Assembly (NCBI RefSeq): GCF_026626705.1
Contig: NZ_JAPNKC010000001.1
Coordinates: forward strand, 8,822,001 to 8,886,000
Length of the DNA: 64,000 nt
Direction: 5' to 3'
Origin: Pyxidicoccus sp. MSG2
GTDB taxonomy: Bacteria > Myxococcota > Myxococcia > Myxococcales > Myxococcaceae
Shown: piece after piece, positions 7,983 to 17,106 of the stretch
How the letters are laid out: each line of letters starts with the position of its first letter
Position numbering within the stretch: position 1 is the stretch's first letter
The notes under the pieces: generated by a model
What the model was told of the DNA's origin: nothing
Seen by the model: the letters and a program-made list of their open reading frames with translations, nothing else
The model's database searches: none
Made by a program: the position numbers and the translations under genes

Positions 7983-9266
7983 TCAGCGGACCTCCAGCAG
8001 CCGCACGCGCTTGTAGATGCGGCGGTCCAGCGGCATGCGGGTGTCGATGAAGCCGAGCGCTTCGTCGAACTCGAAGGTGAAGGACGGAATGGGCGGGCTG
8101 ATGGAGATGATCAGCTCGAACTGCCAGAGGCTGGTGATGCGCTCGCGGTTGCCGACTGCCTCGGCGGGTGGTGGGGGCAGCTTCTCCGCCGCGGCGCGCA
8201 CGTCCTTGATGGCTTCCTGGTCGACCTCGGGCTGGTGGCTGGGGCTCACGAGCTTCACGTCCAGGAGCTGGCCCTGCGCGTCCTGCACCACGCGGATGGT
8301 GGCGCGGCGGGTGGCGCGGAACTCCTCGCGCATCTTCTGCCGCAGCTCGCGGCGGGCCTGGATGCTGGGGTCTCCCACGGTGCTCACGGGCCTGCGGCGG
8401 TCTGCCTCCGGTGCGTCCTTCGCGCCGAAGGAGCCCGAGTCGCCGTAGTGCTCCGCACGCTCCAGCCAGATGCGCGAGTACGCCCGGCCGCGCTCCATGC
8501 CCATGTCGAAGTAGCCCTGCAGGCCGTGCTCCTTCACCGAGCGGTCCGCGTCCCACGCCTTCATCAGCGCCTTGCCGAGCTGGCTGAAGTACGGGTGCAC
8601 GAGCCCGCGCTCCACCTTGCCCCGGCCGATGCCCTCCGAGACGAGGTCCTGCACGAGCGCCTGCGCCGAGGCTTGCGTGTCCGGGACTCCCGCGTCGAGC
8701 GTGGCCACCGGGTCTCCCCGGTCCACCGGCGCCGTCACCTCGCGCGCCGCGAGCAGGAGCCGCGAGCCCGTCAGCTCGGCGCGCGGCATGTCGGAGGGGG
8801 ACAGGTCCGCTCTCGGCACGTCAGCGCGCGGGGATACGTCCGCTCGAGGCGCCTCCGCGCTCGGCACGTCCGAGGGTGGAGGCAGGTCCGCTCGGGGCGC
8901 GTCGGAACGGGGAGGCGTCACCTCGGCTCGGGGCACGTCGGGACGTGTCGCGTCCTGCGTCGCGGGGCGGTCTTCGCGAGGAATCGCTGACGGCGGGGGA
9001 GGGGGCCTGCGTGGCCTGTCCTCGCCCGGTGCGGAAGGTGCCGCAGCCTCCGCCACGGCAGGCGGCTTCGGCTCCGGAGGCGGACGCTCGGCGGTACGGG
9101 TGGGCCCGGCCACCTCCACCTCGACCCACTCCACCGGGGGCGGAACCGGCGCCGGAGGACGGCGCACCTCGCGCTCCTCCCCGCGTACGAGGAGCCACAC
9201 GAGCCCATGGGCGCCAAGACTGGCCGCGAGCGCGAAGAGGAGTCGTCGAGAGGGAGCCGGCGACAT
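7983..9266 (-). CDS. TonB-like energy transducer with Pro/Asp-rich linker
   Basis: A 427-residue protein shaped like TonB. It has a short cytoplasmic N-terminus, one transmembrane helix (LLFALAASLGAHGLVWLLV, about residues 9-27), a long proline-rich periplasmic linker, and a C-terminal TonB-type domain. That domain contains RRATIRVVQDAQGQLLDVKLVSPS, the usual variant of the TonB C-terminal fold. The linker between about 100 and 185 repeats units like PRADxP and PRAEx instead of the classic Glu-Pro/Lys-Pro repeats. The ATG at 9266, preceded by AGGGA, starts right before the membrane helix; a longer start at 9329 is less likely. No ExbB/ExbD genes lie nearby, so the partner complex is not known. 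Confidence 0.78.
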   Translation of the reverse strand: MSPAPSRRLLFALAASLGAHGLVWLLVRGEEREVRRPPAPVPPPVEWVEVEVAGPTRTAERPPPEPKPPAVAEAAAPSAPGEDRPRRPPPPPSAIPREDRPATQDATRPDVPRAEVTPPRSDAPRADLPPPSDVPSAEAPRADVSPRADVPRADLSPSDMPRAELTGSRLLLAAREVTAPVDRGDPVATLDAGVPDTQASAQALVQDLVSEGIGRGKVERGLVHPYFSQLGKALMKAWDADRSVKEHGLQGYFDMGMERGRAYSRIWLERAEHYGDSGSFGAKDAPEADRRRPVSTVGDPSIQARRELRQKMREEFRATRRATIRVVQDAQGQLLDVKLVSPSHQPEVDQEAIKDVRAAAEKLPPPPAEAVGNRERITSLWQFELIISISPPIPSFTFEFDEALGFIDTRMPLDRRIYKRVRLLEVR

Positions 9267-9388
9267 GGTCCCTGCTTTTAACCCCGCTCCCTCGCCGCGC
9301 CCGTGAAACAACGGCGGAAACGGGAGCAAGGGTAGGAAACAGCACCCTCCCGCGCTTAGGCTCTCCTACACGGAGGAGTACACCCAGG

Positions 9389-10831
9389 ATGGCGACCTCG
9401 CTGCTCGCGACGGATGGCTACAAGTTCAGCATGGCGGAGGCGGGCTGGCCCCTGCGCCAGGAGACCTTCTACTACTCGCACCGCAAGGGTGGCCTCCAGG
9501 TCATGCCGCTCGACCTGGCCGCCTACGTCAAGGCGCTGCTCCCCGACCCGAAGCCCGAGGACTACGAGTTCCTCGCCCGCTACGACTACGAGATGGGCGT
9601 CGGCTTCAAGGCCGCCATCCTCCGCAAGGAGAAGCTCACCGTCCGCGCGATTCCCCGCGGCGCGCTCTTCTACCCGCGCGAGCCCATCCTCACCCTCACC
9701 GGCCCCTCCGCCCTCGTGTCATGGGTAGAGCCGCTGCTCCTGCAACTCAACTACCGCATCCAGGTGGCCACCCAGGCGCTCGCGGACCGTGAGGCGCTCG
9801 CCAGCGCGCTCGCCACCGTCACCTGCGAGGAGCAGAAGGCCATCGCCTTGGAGACGCTCGACGCCGTCGGGGTGAAGCCCGTCCCCATCACCGTCGACAC
9901 CGAGGGCTACCTGCGCCGCGTGCGCGCCACCGTGCAGGAGCTCATCGACATCGTCGAGGACCCGGCCCGCATCTTCGAGGTGGGCCTGCGCGCCGCCACC
10001 TGCATGGAGCACCACGAGCTGGCCCTGCGCGCCTGCAAGGAGGCCGGCGTCCAGCGCACCTCCAATGTCGAGGGCGCGCGCAGGCTGGGGATGATTCCCG
10101 TGGGCACCATGGGCCACGAGCACGTGCAGCGCTACGGCTCGGACGACGCCGCCTTCCGCGCCATGCGCGAGCGCCGGCCCGGCCGCTCCAGCTACCTGCT
10201 GGACACCTTCGACACGCTCACCTCCGGCATCCCCGCCGCCTTCCAGCTCATCCGTGAGGACCCGAGCGCCCAGGACTCCATCCGCTTCGACTCGGGCAAC
10301 AAGAAGCTCCAGTACCTCTACGCCGTGACACGCGCGCGCGACGTGGGCATCCGTCCCGTCAACATCCTCGAGGACGGCCTGGACGCCCAGGCCACGCTCG
10401 AGTTCGAGGACCTGCGGCGCCAGGTGGGCTGGGAGCCGTCCGCGCAGTTCTACGGCTACGGCGGCCACATCGTCGCCCGCACCATGGACTGCTCCCTCAC
10501 GAGAGACCGCGTCGCCGCCATCTACAAGCTGTCCAGCACGGGCCGCACCCCGGTGATGAAGTTCGGCAACGAGCTGGCGGAAGGCAAGCAGAGCATCCCT
10601 GGCACGCCCGTCATCTTCCGCCGCCGCCATGGCTCGGGGCCCATCGGCCTCGTCGGCCAGGAGGGCGAGCCGGTGCCCGAGGGCTACTTCCCCCTCATGG
10701 ACAGCGCGGCCGAGGCCCCGTCGCTCATCGGCGCGCAGGAGCCCTCCGCCGACGCGCGCATCGCCTACACCCCGGCCACGAAAGAGCTCGTGGAAGAGCT
10801 GACGCGCCGCAACTTCCCCAAGGGCCGCTAG
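9389..10831 (+). CDS. pncB: Nicotinate phosphoribosyltransferase
   Basis: A 480-residue enzyme of the NAD salvage (Preiss-Handler) route, converting nicotinate and PRPP to nicotinate mononucleotide. The N-terminus LLATDGYKFSMAEAG is the family's substrate-binding opening. QRTSNVEGARRLG, VGTMGHEHVQRYG and LLDTFDTLTSG are conserved active-site blocks, and IRFDSGN is the phosphate-binding strand. GGAGGAG (9372-9378) is a good ribosome-binding site 10 bases before the ATG; the frame stays open upstream but that extension looks non-coding. The nicotinamidase-like gene follows 10 bases after the stop. Confidence 0.93.
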   Translation: MATSLLATDGYKFSMAEAGWPLRQETFYYSHRKGGLQVMPLDLAAYVKALLPDPKPEDYEFLARYDYEMGVGFKAAILRKEKLTVRAIPRGALFYPREPILTLTGPSALVSWVEPLLLQLNYRIQVATQALADREALASALATVTCEEQKAIALETLDAVGVKPVPITVDTEGYLRRVRATVQELIDIVEDPARIFEVGLRAATCMEHHELALRACKEAGVQRTSNVEGARRLGMIPVGTMGHEHVQRYGSDDAAFRAMRERRPGRSSYLLDTFDTLTSGIPAAFQLIREDPSAQDSIRFDSGNKKLQYLYAVTRARDVGIRPVNILEDGLDAQATLEFEDLRRQVGWEPSAQFYGYGGHIVARTMDCSLTRDRVAAIYKLSSTGRTPVMKFGNELAEGKQSIPGTPVIFRRRHGSGPIGLVGQEGEPVPEGYFPLMDSAAEAPSLIGAQEPSADARIAYTPATKELVEELTRRNFPKGR

Positions 10832-10841
10832 AGAGGACGCC

Positions 10842-11813
10842 ATGCCCCTGCCCATGCCCCGCTTCCACGAGGACGCGCGCGCCGGCCAGCTCCACCTGGA
10901 GCGCGGCGCGGAGGTGGCCGAGGAGGCCCGCCGCTACGCCGCCGAGCACCGCATCCGTCCTGCCCGAGAGGACGGGCTGCGCATCGCCGCCTTCGGCATC
11001 GACGTGCAGGTGGCCTTCTGCACTCCCGGCGCCAGCCTCTTCGTCCCCGGCGCCGTCGAGGACACGCAGCGCGCGCTGCGCTTCCTCTACTCGCACCTGG
11101 ACCGCATCACCGAGCTGGTGTTCTCGCTCGACACCCACCGCGCGTTCCAGATCTTCCACCCCGCCTGGTGGCGCGACGCGCAGGGGCGGCCTCCCGCGCC
11201 GCTGTCGGTGATTACCGCGGCCGACGTGCGCGCCGGTCGCTGGCAGGCCACCCGCTTCCCGGAGGAGAGCCTCGCCTACTGCGAGCGGCTGGAGGCCACC
11301 GGCCGGTACGTGCTCACCATCTGGCCCTTCCATGCCCTGCTGGGGGGCTTGAGCCACGCGCTGGTGCCCGCCGTCTACGAGGCCAGCCTCTTCCACGCCC
11401 TGGTGCGCGACACGCCCACCTGGTTCGAGCTCAAGGGCGAGCACCCCCTCACCGAGAACTACTCCGTGCTCTCCCCCGAGGTGACGGAGGTGAAGGGGCA
11501 GAAGGTAGGCGGGTTCAACACGCGCCTCTTCGAACACCTCATGTCGTTCGACCGCGTGTACGTCTTCGGGCAGGCCAAGTCCCACTGCGTGCTGTCCACG
11601 CTGCAGGACCTGCGGCAGCACATCGAGCGGACGGACCGCTCGAAGATGGGGCGCGTCTTCATCCTGGAGGACGCCATGAGCCCCGTGCCGGCGCCTCCGC
11701 TGGAGCCGCTGCCCCCCGCGCTGGACTTCCCCCGCGTGGCGGACGCGGCCCTGCGGGACTTCCGCGCGGCGGGCATGCGGGTGGTGCAGACCACGGAGCC
11801 GCTCGACGGCTGA
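10842..11813 (+). CDS. Nicotinamidase-like cysteine hydrolase (isochorismatase fold)
   Basis: A 323-residue isochorismatase-fold hydrolase, most likely a nicotinamidase feeding nicotinate to the adjacent phosphoribosyltransferase. The nucleophile region FGQAKSHCVLST gives the catalytic Cys. FGIDVQVAFC holds the catalytic Asp, and SLDTHRAFQIFHP plus WPFH supply the usual metal-binding Asp/His residues. The catalytic Lys is not obvious where the family normally has a KG/WPxHC block. It is longer than typical PncA (about 210 residues), with an N-terminal extension of about 45 residues and a C-terminal proline-rich end. The start is 10 bases after pncB with GAGAGGA upstream, so the pair is an operon. 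Confidence 0.82.
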   Translation: MPLPMPRFHEDARAGQLHLERGAEVAEEARRYAAEHRIRPAREDGLRIAAFGIDVQVAFCTPGASLFVPGAVEDTQRALRFLYSHLDRITELVFSLDTHRAFQIFHPAWWRDAQGRPPAPLSVITAADVRAGRWQATRFPEESLAYCERLEATGRYVLTIWPFHALLGGLSHALVPAVYEASLFHALVRDTPTWFELKGEHPLTENYSVLSPEVTEVKGQKVGGFNTRLFEHLMSFDRVYVFGQAKSHCVLSTLQDLRQHIERTDRSKMGRVFILEDAMSPVPAPPLEPLPPALDFPRVADAALRDFRAAGMRVVQTTEPLDG

Positions 11814-11920
11814 TTCCTCCCCGGGTCCCGGGGATACATACGGGGTGTCTCCCCTATGGTAGAATTTCCGCCGCCGTTCCCGGCCGCCGGTGAAGGTCCT
11901 CCGCCGGCGAAGGGGGAGTC
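11814..11920 (+). promoter_or_regulatory. Spacer with palindrome and likely promoter before vgrG
   Basis: This 107-base spacer holds a perfect GC palindrome CCCCGGG-T-CCCGGGG (11819-11833), possibly ending the NAD salvage transcript though without a T-run. A TAGAAT element at 11860-11865 could be a -10 box. GGGGGAG just before the ATG at 11921 is a clear ribosome-binding site. The promoter call is tentative. Confidence 0.35.
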
Positions 11921-14418
11921 ATGTCTCGACACAGTGAGCCCGCGTTCTCCGTGCAGCTCGGTGCCCATGGCCCCGACGACCTGAGTGTCTCCGGAGTGTC
12001 CGGCACGGAGGGCATCAGCCGGCTCTACGACTTCCGGGTGGACTTCTTCACGAAGGACGGCGAGCCGCTGGTGGTGGCGGACCTCGTGGGGAAGGACGCG
12101 CTGGTGACGCTGTCGGTGCGCGACAGCGACGCGCGCTACGTGCACGGCCAGGTGCGCGAGGTGGAGTCGCTGGGGATGAAGACGGGCCGGCGGCGCTACC
12201 GGGCCCACGTGGTGCCGAAGCTGTGGCGCCTGTCCCAGGTGCACAAGAGCCGCATCTTCCAGAACAAGAGCGTGCCGGACATCCTCAAGGCCGTGCTGGG
12301 CGAGGGCGGGGTGGAGGTGCGGCTGGCGCTCTCCGGCACCTATGCGGCGCGCGAATACTGCGTGCAGTACCGCGAGAGTGACTTCGCCTTCGTCAGCCGG
12401 CTGATGGAGTGGGAGGGCATCTTCTACTTCTTCGAGCACACGGACTCGGGACACACGCTGGTGCTGGGGGACAAGCCCAGTGCGCACGCGCCGCTGCCGC
12501 AAGGGCAGACGCTGCCGCTGCGGCCGCGCATGGGCAAGGAGGCGGTGGACGGCGAGTTCGTCTTCGCGCTGGAGGTGGTGCACCGGCTGCGCCCCGGCGC
12601 CGTGCACCTGAAGGACTTCGACTTCGAGAAGCCCGCCATGGACATCTCCGGCAAGGGCAAGGCGGCCGACGGCCTGACGGCGCTCGAAATCTACGACTAC
12701 CCGGCCGGGTACGTGGCGCCGGGGGTGGGCAAGGCGGCGGCGGGCGTGCGCACGGAAGCCGCGGGCGTGGGTGGCCGCACGCTGACGGGCGAGGCGATTG
12801 CGCCGCGGCTGACTCCGGGTTCGTGCTGGAGTTGGACACGGCGGGGGACGGCACCTTCGCGGGCGAGTACGTCATCACCGAGGTGGTGCACTCGGGCGTG
12901 CAGTCGGACGTGTCGGGCGGCAGCGAGTCCCTGCAGGGCCTCTACCGCAACCAGTTCCACCTGCTGCCCAAGGCGGTGCCCTTCCGTCCGCGCCGGCTGA
13001 CGCCGCTGCCGCAGATTGCCGGCCCGCAGACGGCCACGGTGACGGGCCCGGCGGGCGAGGAAATCCACACCGACTCGCACGGCCGCATCAAGGTGCAGTT
13101 CCACTGGGACCGCGAGGGCAAGAAGGACGAGAAGTCCTCGTGCTGGGTGCGCGTGGGCCAGCCGTGGGGCGGCCCGGCGTGGGGCGACGTGTGGCTGCCG
13201 CGCATCGGCCAGGAGGTCATCGTCCGCTTCCTGGAGGGAGACCCGGACCGGCCGCTGGTGGCGGGGGCCGTCTACAACGGTACCAATACGGTGCCGTATG
13301 CGCTGCCGGACGAGAAGACGAAGTCCACGCGCAAGAGCGCCTCCAGCCTGGGCAGCGACGGCTTCAACGAGGTGCGCATCGAGGACTCGACGGGTGATGA
13401 GGAGGTCTTCACCCACGCCCAGAAGGACGAGGACCTGCTCACCGAGAATGACAAGGCCCAGGAGGTGCGCGGCTTCGAGGACCTGCTGGTGAAGAAGGAC
13501 CGCAAGCGCACCGTGGAGGGCAACCAGGAACTGCGCGTCGTCATGAACGACGTGGGCGTGGTGGAGGGCAACCAGACGCTGCTCGTCCAGAAGAACCGCG
13601 ACACCACCACGAGCGGCAGCCACGACGAGGCCGTGGACGGCAACCAGGCCATGACGGTGGGCAAGAACATCACCGCCTCGGTGGCCCAGGGCGCGATGGA
13701 GAACGTCGGCGCGGCCAAGGCGGTCACCATTGGCGGCTCCTACCTGGTCAACGTCGCCCTGGCGTTGAACGAGGCCACCGGAGGCGTCCGGTCCCTCGAG
13801 GTGGGCGCGGCCCACACGGAGTTCGTCGTCGGCACCCGGCAGGAGACTGTTTCGAAGGAAAAGACGGTCAAGGTCGGCGGCGACTTCAAGACCGAGGTCA
13901 AGGGCCAGCTCACGGAGACGGTGGGCAAGGACGTCAAGGTCGACGTCGGCGCCAGGTTCGAGCTCACCATCAAGGAGCCGACCTCGGCGCTGGCCAAGGA
14001 GTTCCAGCTCAAGGCCGACACGTTCTCCCTGGTGGTGAATGACAAGCTCATCCTCAGCATGAAGAAGTCCGGCGACGTGCAGCTCTTCGCCAAGACGCTC
14101 ACCCTGGATGGCTCGGACATCAAGGTGAAGGGCGGCAAGGTGAAGATGGAGGCCGCCGGCTCGCTCTCGGACAAGTCCGTGAAGAACAAGGACATCGACG
14201 CCCTCACCGACGCGGAGCTGAAGAAGTCGGTGGCCGCCAGCGTCAAGTTCCCCAATGGCATGTCGCTCGAGGGGCAGTCCTTCGAGGTCAAGCTGGCCGA
14301 CGGCTCGAAGAAGTCGGGGAAGATGGGCGGAGGCATGGGCAGCGTGGCCGAGGCCAAGCCGGGGGCGGCGGAAATGTCCCTGCCGGACCTGGTCAAGGAC
14401 CTCGATAGCGCCAGCTGA
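11921..14418 (+). pseudogene. vgrG: Type VI secretion tip protein VgrG, frameshifted
   Basis: Spike protein of a type VI secretion system, about 832 residues if one missing base is restored. The first frame (11921 to about 12820) encodes the gp27-like base (YDFRVDFFTKDGEPL, REYCVQYRESDFAFVSRLMEWEGIFYFFEH). The second frame (from about 12821) continues the same protein: FVLELDTAGDG, NQFHLLPK, the gp5 OB-fold HTDSHGRIKVQFHWDREGKKD, GDVWLPRIGQEVIVRFLEGDPDRPLV, then a repetitive beta-helix rich in GNQ and VGK units and a DUF2345-like tail. At 12818-12823 the sequence GGTTCG would read GGT-TTC-G with one extra T, which restores the expected LTPGFVLEL. As it stands the first frame stops at 13000 after about 60 nonsense residues. 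It may be a true mutation or a sequencing error. Confidence 0.9.
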
Positions 14419-14433
14419 GCCCGGGAGAACCCA

Positions 14434-16029
14434 ATGTCGGACGACAACAACGTCGAGATTCAGTGGCCCGAGCTCTTCGAGGGCATCAAGGGCCTGAAGC
14501 AGGGCGCCAAGAACAAGATTGCCGTCAAGACGGAGGCCATCCCCATCATCTTCGTGCCGGGCATCATGGGCACCCGGCTGAAGAACGAGTCGGGCGAGAA
14601 GGTCTGGGACCCGGATGCCAAGGGCTTCATGCTCTGGAACTACGGGCTCGTCACGACGGGCCCGGCCGGCAAGAAGAAGATGCTCGTCGGCTCCCAGTTC
14701 AAGGAGACCTTCCTCGAGCCCTACGAGGACGACGCCGAGCACAACGAGGACTTCGAGCTCGCCAGCTTCAACGATGCCGCCGCGCGGGGGTGGGGCTCCG
14801 TGTCATGGAGCAGCTATGGCACCATCCTGACGGCGCTCCACCAGCGGGGGCAGGCCCCCGGCAAGTGGAGCAAGTCGGTCGGCGCCAGCTTCTCCCTGCC
14901 CGTCTATGCCTTCGGCTACAACTGGACGGCCTCCAACTCCGCCGCCGGCAAGAAGCTCAAGGCCTTCATCGACAAGGTCATCGCGGAGAACGCGCCCTGC
15001 GAGCAGGTCATCCTGGTGACGCACTCCATGGGCGGGCTGGTGGCCCGCTCGGCCTGCCTGGAGCATGGCGCGAACTCGAAGGTCCTCGGCGTGCTCCACG
15101 GCGTCCAGCCCGTCACCGGGGCCGCCGCCGCCTACTGGCGCATGAAGGCCGGCTTCGAGCGGCCCCAGCACATGAAGAAGAGCCTGTCGGGTATCGCCCA
15201 GTTCGCCGGTGACTACGTGGGCAGCTGGGTGCTCGGCACGAACGGAGAGGAAGTCACCGCGCTGCTGGGCAACATGCCGGGCGGGCTCCAGCTCCTGCCG
15301 AGCATGGACTACACGGCCAATGACGGCTCCGCCAGGTGGCTGCAGTTCTGGGATGAAGAGGACAACCTCATCGACTCGCTCCCCAAGAGCGGCGACCCGT
15401 ACGAGGAAATCTACAAGAACAAGGACGCGTACTGGCGGCTGCTCAACCCCGAGCACCTGAACCCGGGCGGCAAGAAGGACCCGCGCTTCTCCGACAAGAC
15501 CATCTGGTCCGGCTACACGCGCCGCGTCGCCGTGGCGAAGGCCTACCACCAGAAGAACGGGCTGAAACCCAACTACACGGCAAAGGCCTTCTACGGCTCC
15601 ACCGACGCCCACCCGACCACGGACCGCGCCGTGTACAAGCTGTCCGGGAACGGGTGGCTGAAGAAGGCCGGCGAGTACTCGCTGATTGCCCTGAAGGTGC
15701 TCCGGGCCTCCCTGCGGGGCGGGGTGACGGCCGCGTTCGTCCTCGGCTTCGAGGCCTTCAAGCGGACGGACACGTGGAAGCTGCGCGGTGGCTTCGAGAC
15801 GGAGATCTCCAACGGGGATGCGAAGCTGGAGGTCAAGCTCCAGCTGCCCTCCGGGGCGGGAGACGGGACGGTCCCCGAGTCCTCCGGCAAGGCCATGAAG
15901 CTGGAGAACACGGCCTTTCCTGGCATTTCCCACGAGCCCGCCTACCAGAGCAAGGACGTGCAGGCGCACACCTTCCGGGTCATCGAGGGGTTCTGCAAGG
16001 CGAAGATCAAGAAGCGCATCGGCAAGTAG
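14434..16029 (+). CDS. Type VI lipase effector (Tle-like alpha/beta hydrolase)
   Basis: A 531-residue alpha/beta hydrolase lying 15 bases after vgrG, in the position of a VgrG-delivered effector. The opening strand IIFVPGIMGTRL resembles LCAT/PGAP1-type lipases. The nucleophile elbow is THSMGGL with Ser198, the acid is probably Asp477 in GDGTVPESSG, and the His is probably His500 in GISHEP. It has no signal peptide, as expected for cargo of a contractile injector. The downstream Tli4-like lipoprotein suggests a Tle4-like phospholipase acting in the periplasm of rival cells. Family placement rests on context and motifs, and lipid preference is unknown. The frame is intact while both neighbours are frameshifted. 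Confidence 0.85.
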   Translation: MSDDNNVEIQWPELFEGIKGLKQGAKNKIAVKTEAIPIIFVPGIMGTRLKNESGEKVWDPDAKGFMLWNYGLVTTGPAGKKKMLVGSQFKETFLEPYEDDAEHNEDFELASFNDAAARGWGSVSWSSYGTILTALHQRGQAPGKWSKSVGASFSLPVYAFGYNWTASNSAAGKKLKAFIDKVIAENAPCEQVILVTHSMGGLVARSACLEHGANSKVLGVLHGVQPVTGAAAAYWRMKAGFERPQHMKKSLSGIAQFAGDYVGSWVLGTNGEEVTALLGNMPGGLQLLPSMDYTANDGSARWLQFWDEEDNLIDSLPKSGDPYEEIYKNKDAYWRLLNPEHLNPGGKKDPRFSDKTIWSGYTRRVAVAKAYHQKNGLKPNYTAKAFYGSTDAHPTTDRAVYKLSGNGWLKKAGEYSLIALKVLRASLRGGVTAAFVLGFEAFKRTDTWKLRGGFETEISNGDAKLEVKLQLPSGAGDGTVPESSGKAMKLENTAFPGISHEPAYQSKDVQAHTFRVIEGFCKAKIKKRIGK

Positions 16030-16041
16030 GTGGGTTGAAGG

Positions 16042-17072
16042 ATGATGACGCGCTTACGCTTCCGTGCGGGGCGAGGTCTGGGCACCACGGCGGTGCTGGT
16101 GCTGGGGTTGGCGCTCGCCGCCTGCTCCCGCGGCAGTGCCTCCCAGGAGGAATCGAAAATGAGCCAGGAGCCTTCCAAGGATTTCGTCCGGCAGTGCATG
16201 GGCCGCTTCTGCGTGGACCTGCCCTCGTCCATGGCGCGTGTGAGTGACACGTTCCAGGTCCGGTACGTGGAACTGGAGGAGCGCCTCTGGGAGAAGCCGG
16301 ACGACGAGGCCCGCAAGCACGTCTGGGAGCAGCGCCTGGCGCGCATCGCCGCGCTCAAGGAGCAGCGCGAGCTGCCGGATGACGCCCAGGGGACCATCCG
16401 CGAGCAGCGCGCCTTCGAGTCCGTCGGGGTCCGGGGGGTGCTCTTCCACCGGTACGACCAGCCCGAGGTGTCCACCTGGGGTGGGTTGATGGGCCGGGGG
16501 CCGGTGGACGTGTGGATGCAGATTGACGGGGACCTGGACCGCGAGCCGGAGTGGGCGAAGCGCCTGACGGAGGTGGCTGCCGGCTACCAGCTCCGGGACG
16601 CGAAGGAGCCCCTGCCCGCGCGCGGCAAGGACTGGTTCTACCTGCGCCATGGCGTCATCGCCCTGCCCACGAAGGAGATGGAGGAGGCGAAGAGCCGCTT
16701 CGAGGGGCACCCGCTGGGGCTCAAGCTGAAGTTCAGCACCGAGACTGTCGCGGAGGTGCAGCGCCAGGGGCTGATGGAGAAGCTCTCCAACACCATGGGC
16801 ATGGTGGCAGCTCACTGGGCGGGGACGAGGACCTGGTCACGCAGCGCACCCGGGGCCGGAAGGTGGCGGGGCTGCCCGGAGAGGAGCTCATCCTCCGCAC
16901 CAGCGAGAAGAAGCGGCAGAAGCTGCGCTTCCTGTGGAGCTACGCGGGCAAGGAGGACTCGGGCACCCATCCCAAGTTCACCATCGAGCTGGAGACCAGC
17001 CTCGACCAGGAGGACGCGAAGGTGGCGTTCTGGGATGCGATGCTGGACTCGGTGCGCCCCGTGGGGCAGTGA
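16042..17072 (+). pseudogene. Tli4-like T6SS immunity lipoprotein, frameshifted
   Basis: Probable immunity gene for the lipase, 12 bases downstream of it. The N-terminus has a signal peptide with lipobox (VLGLALAAC), placing the product in the periplasm where it would bind the effector. About 258 residues read well (RQCMGRFCVDLPSSM, WFYLRHGVIALP). After about 16815 the frame turns to nonsense. The correct continuation is one frame back: GGDEDLVTQRTRGRKVAGLPGEELI, then FLWSYAGKED and FTIELETSLDQEDAKVAFWD, ending at 17072. This part has the look of the Tli4 C-terminal domain. A single lost base between 16816 and 16818 (CACTGGGC instead of CAC-TCG-GGC or similar) explains it. Full length would be about 343 residues. 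Confidence 0.78.
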
Positions 17073-17073
17073 G

Positions 17074-17096
17074 CCGGGCTTTTGAAAACCGCCCGG
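17074..17096. terminator. Short hairpin between convergent immunity and glycerate kinase genes
   Basis: CCGGGC (17074-17079) and GCCCGG (17091-17096) flank TTTTGAAAACC, whose TTTT/AAAA can pair further. The hairpin sits in the 34 bases between two convergent coding ends and could end transcription from both sides. Confidence 0.4.
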
Positions 17097-17106
17097 TGGG
17101 GCCGGG

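Noticed and set aside
11921-14418. Programmed frameshifting in vgrG
   Set aside because: No slippery heptamer or downstream pseudoknot was evident at 12820; a simple one-base loss explains the data better.
12697-14742. A 681-codon minus-strand open frame over vgrG
   Set aside because: Antisense shadow of the VgrG beta-helix region; composition biased and no motif.
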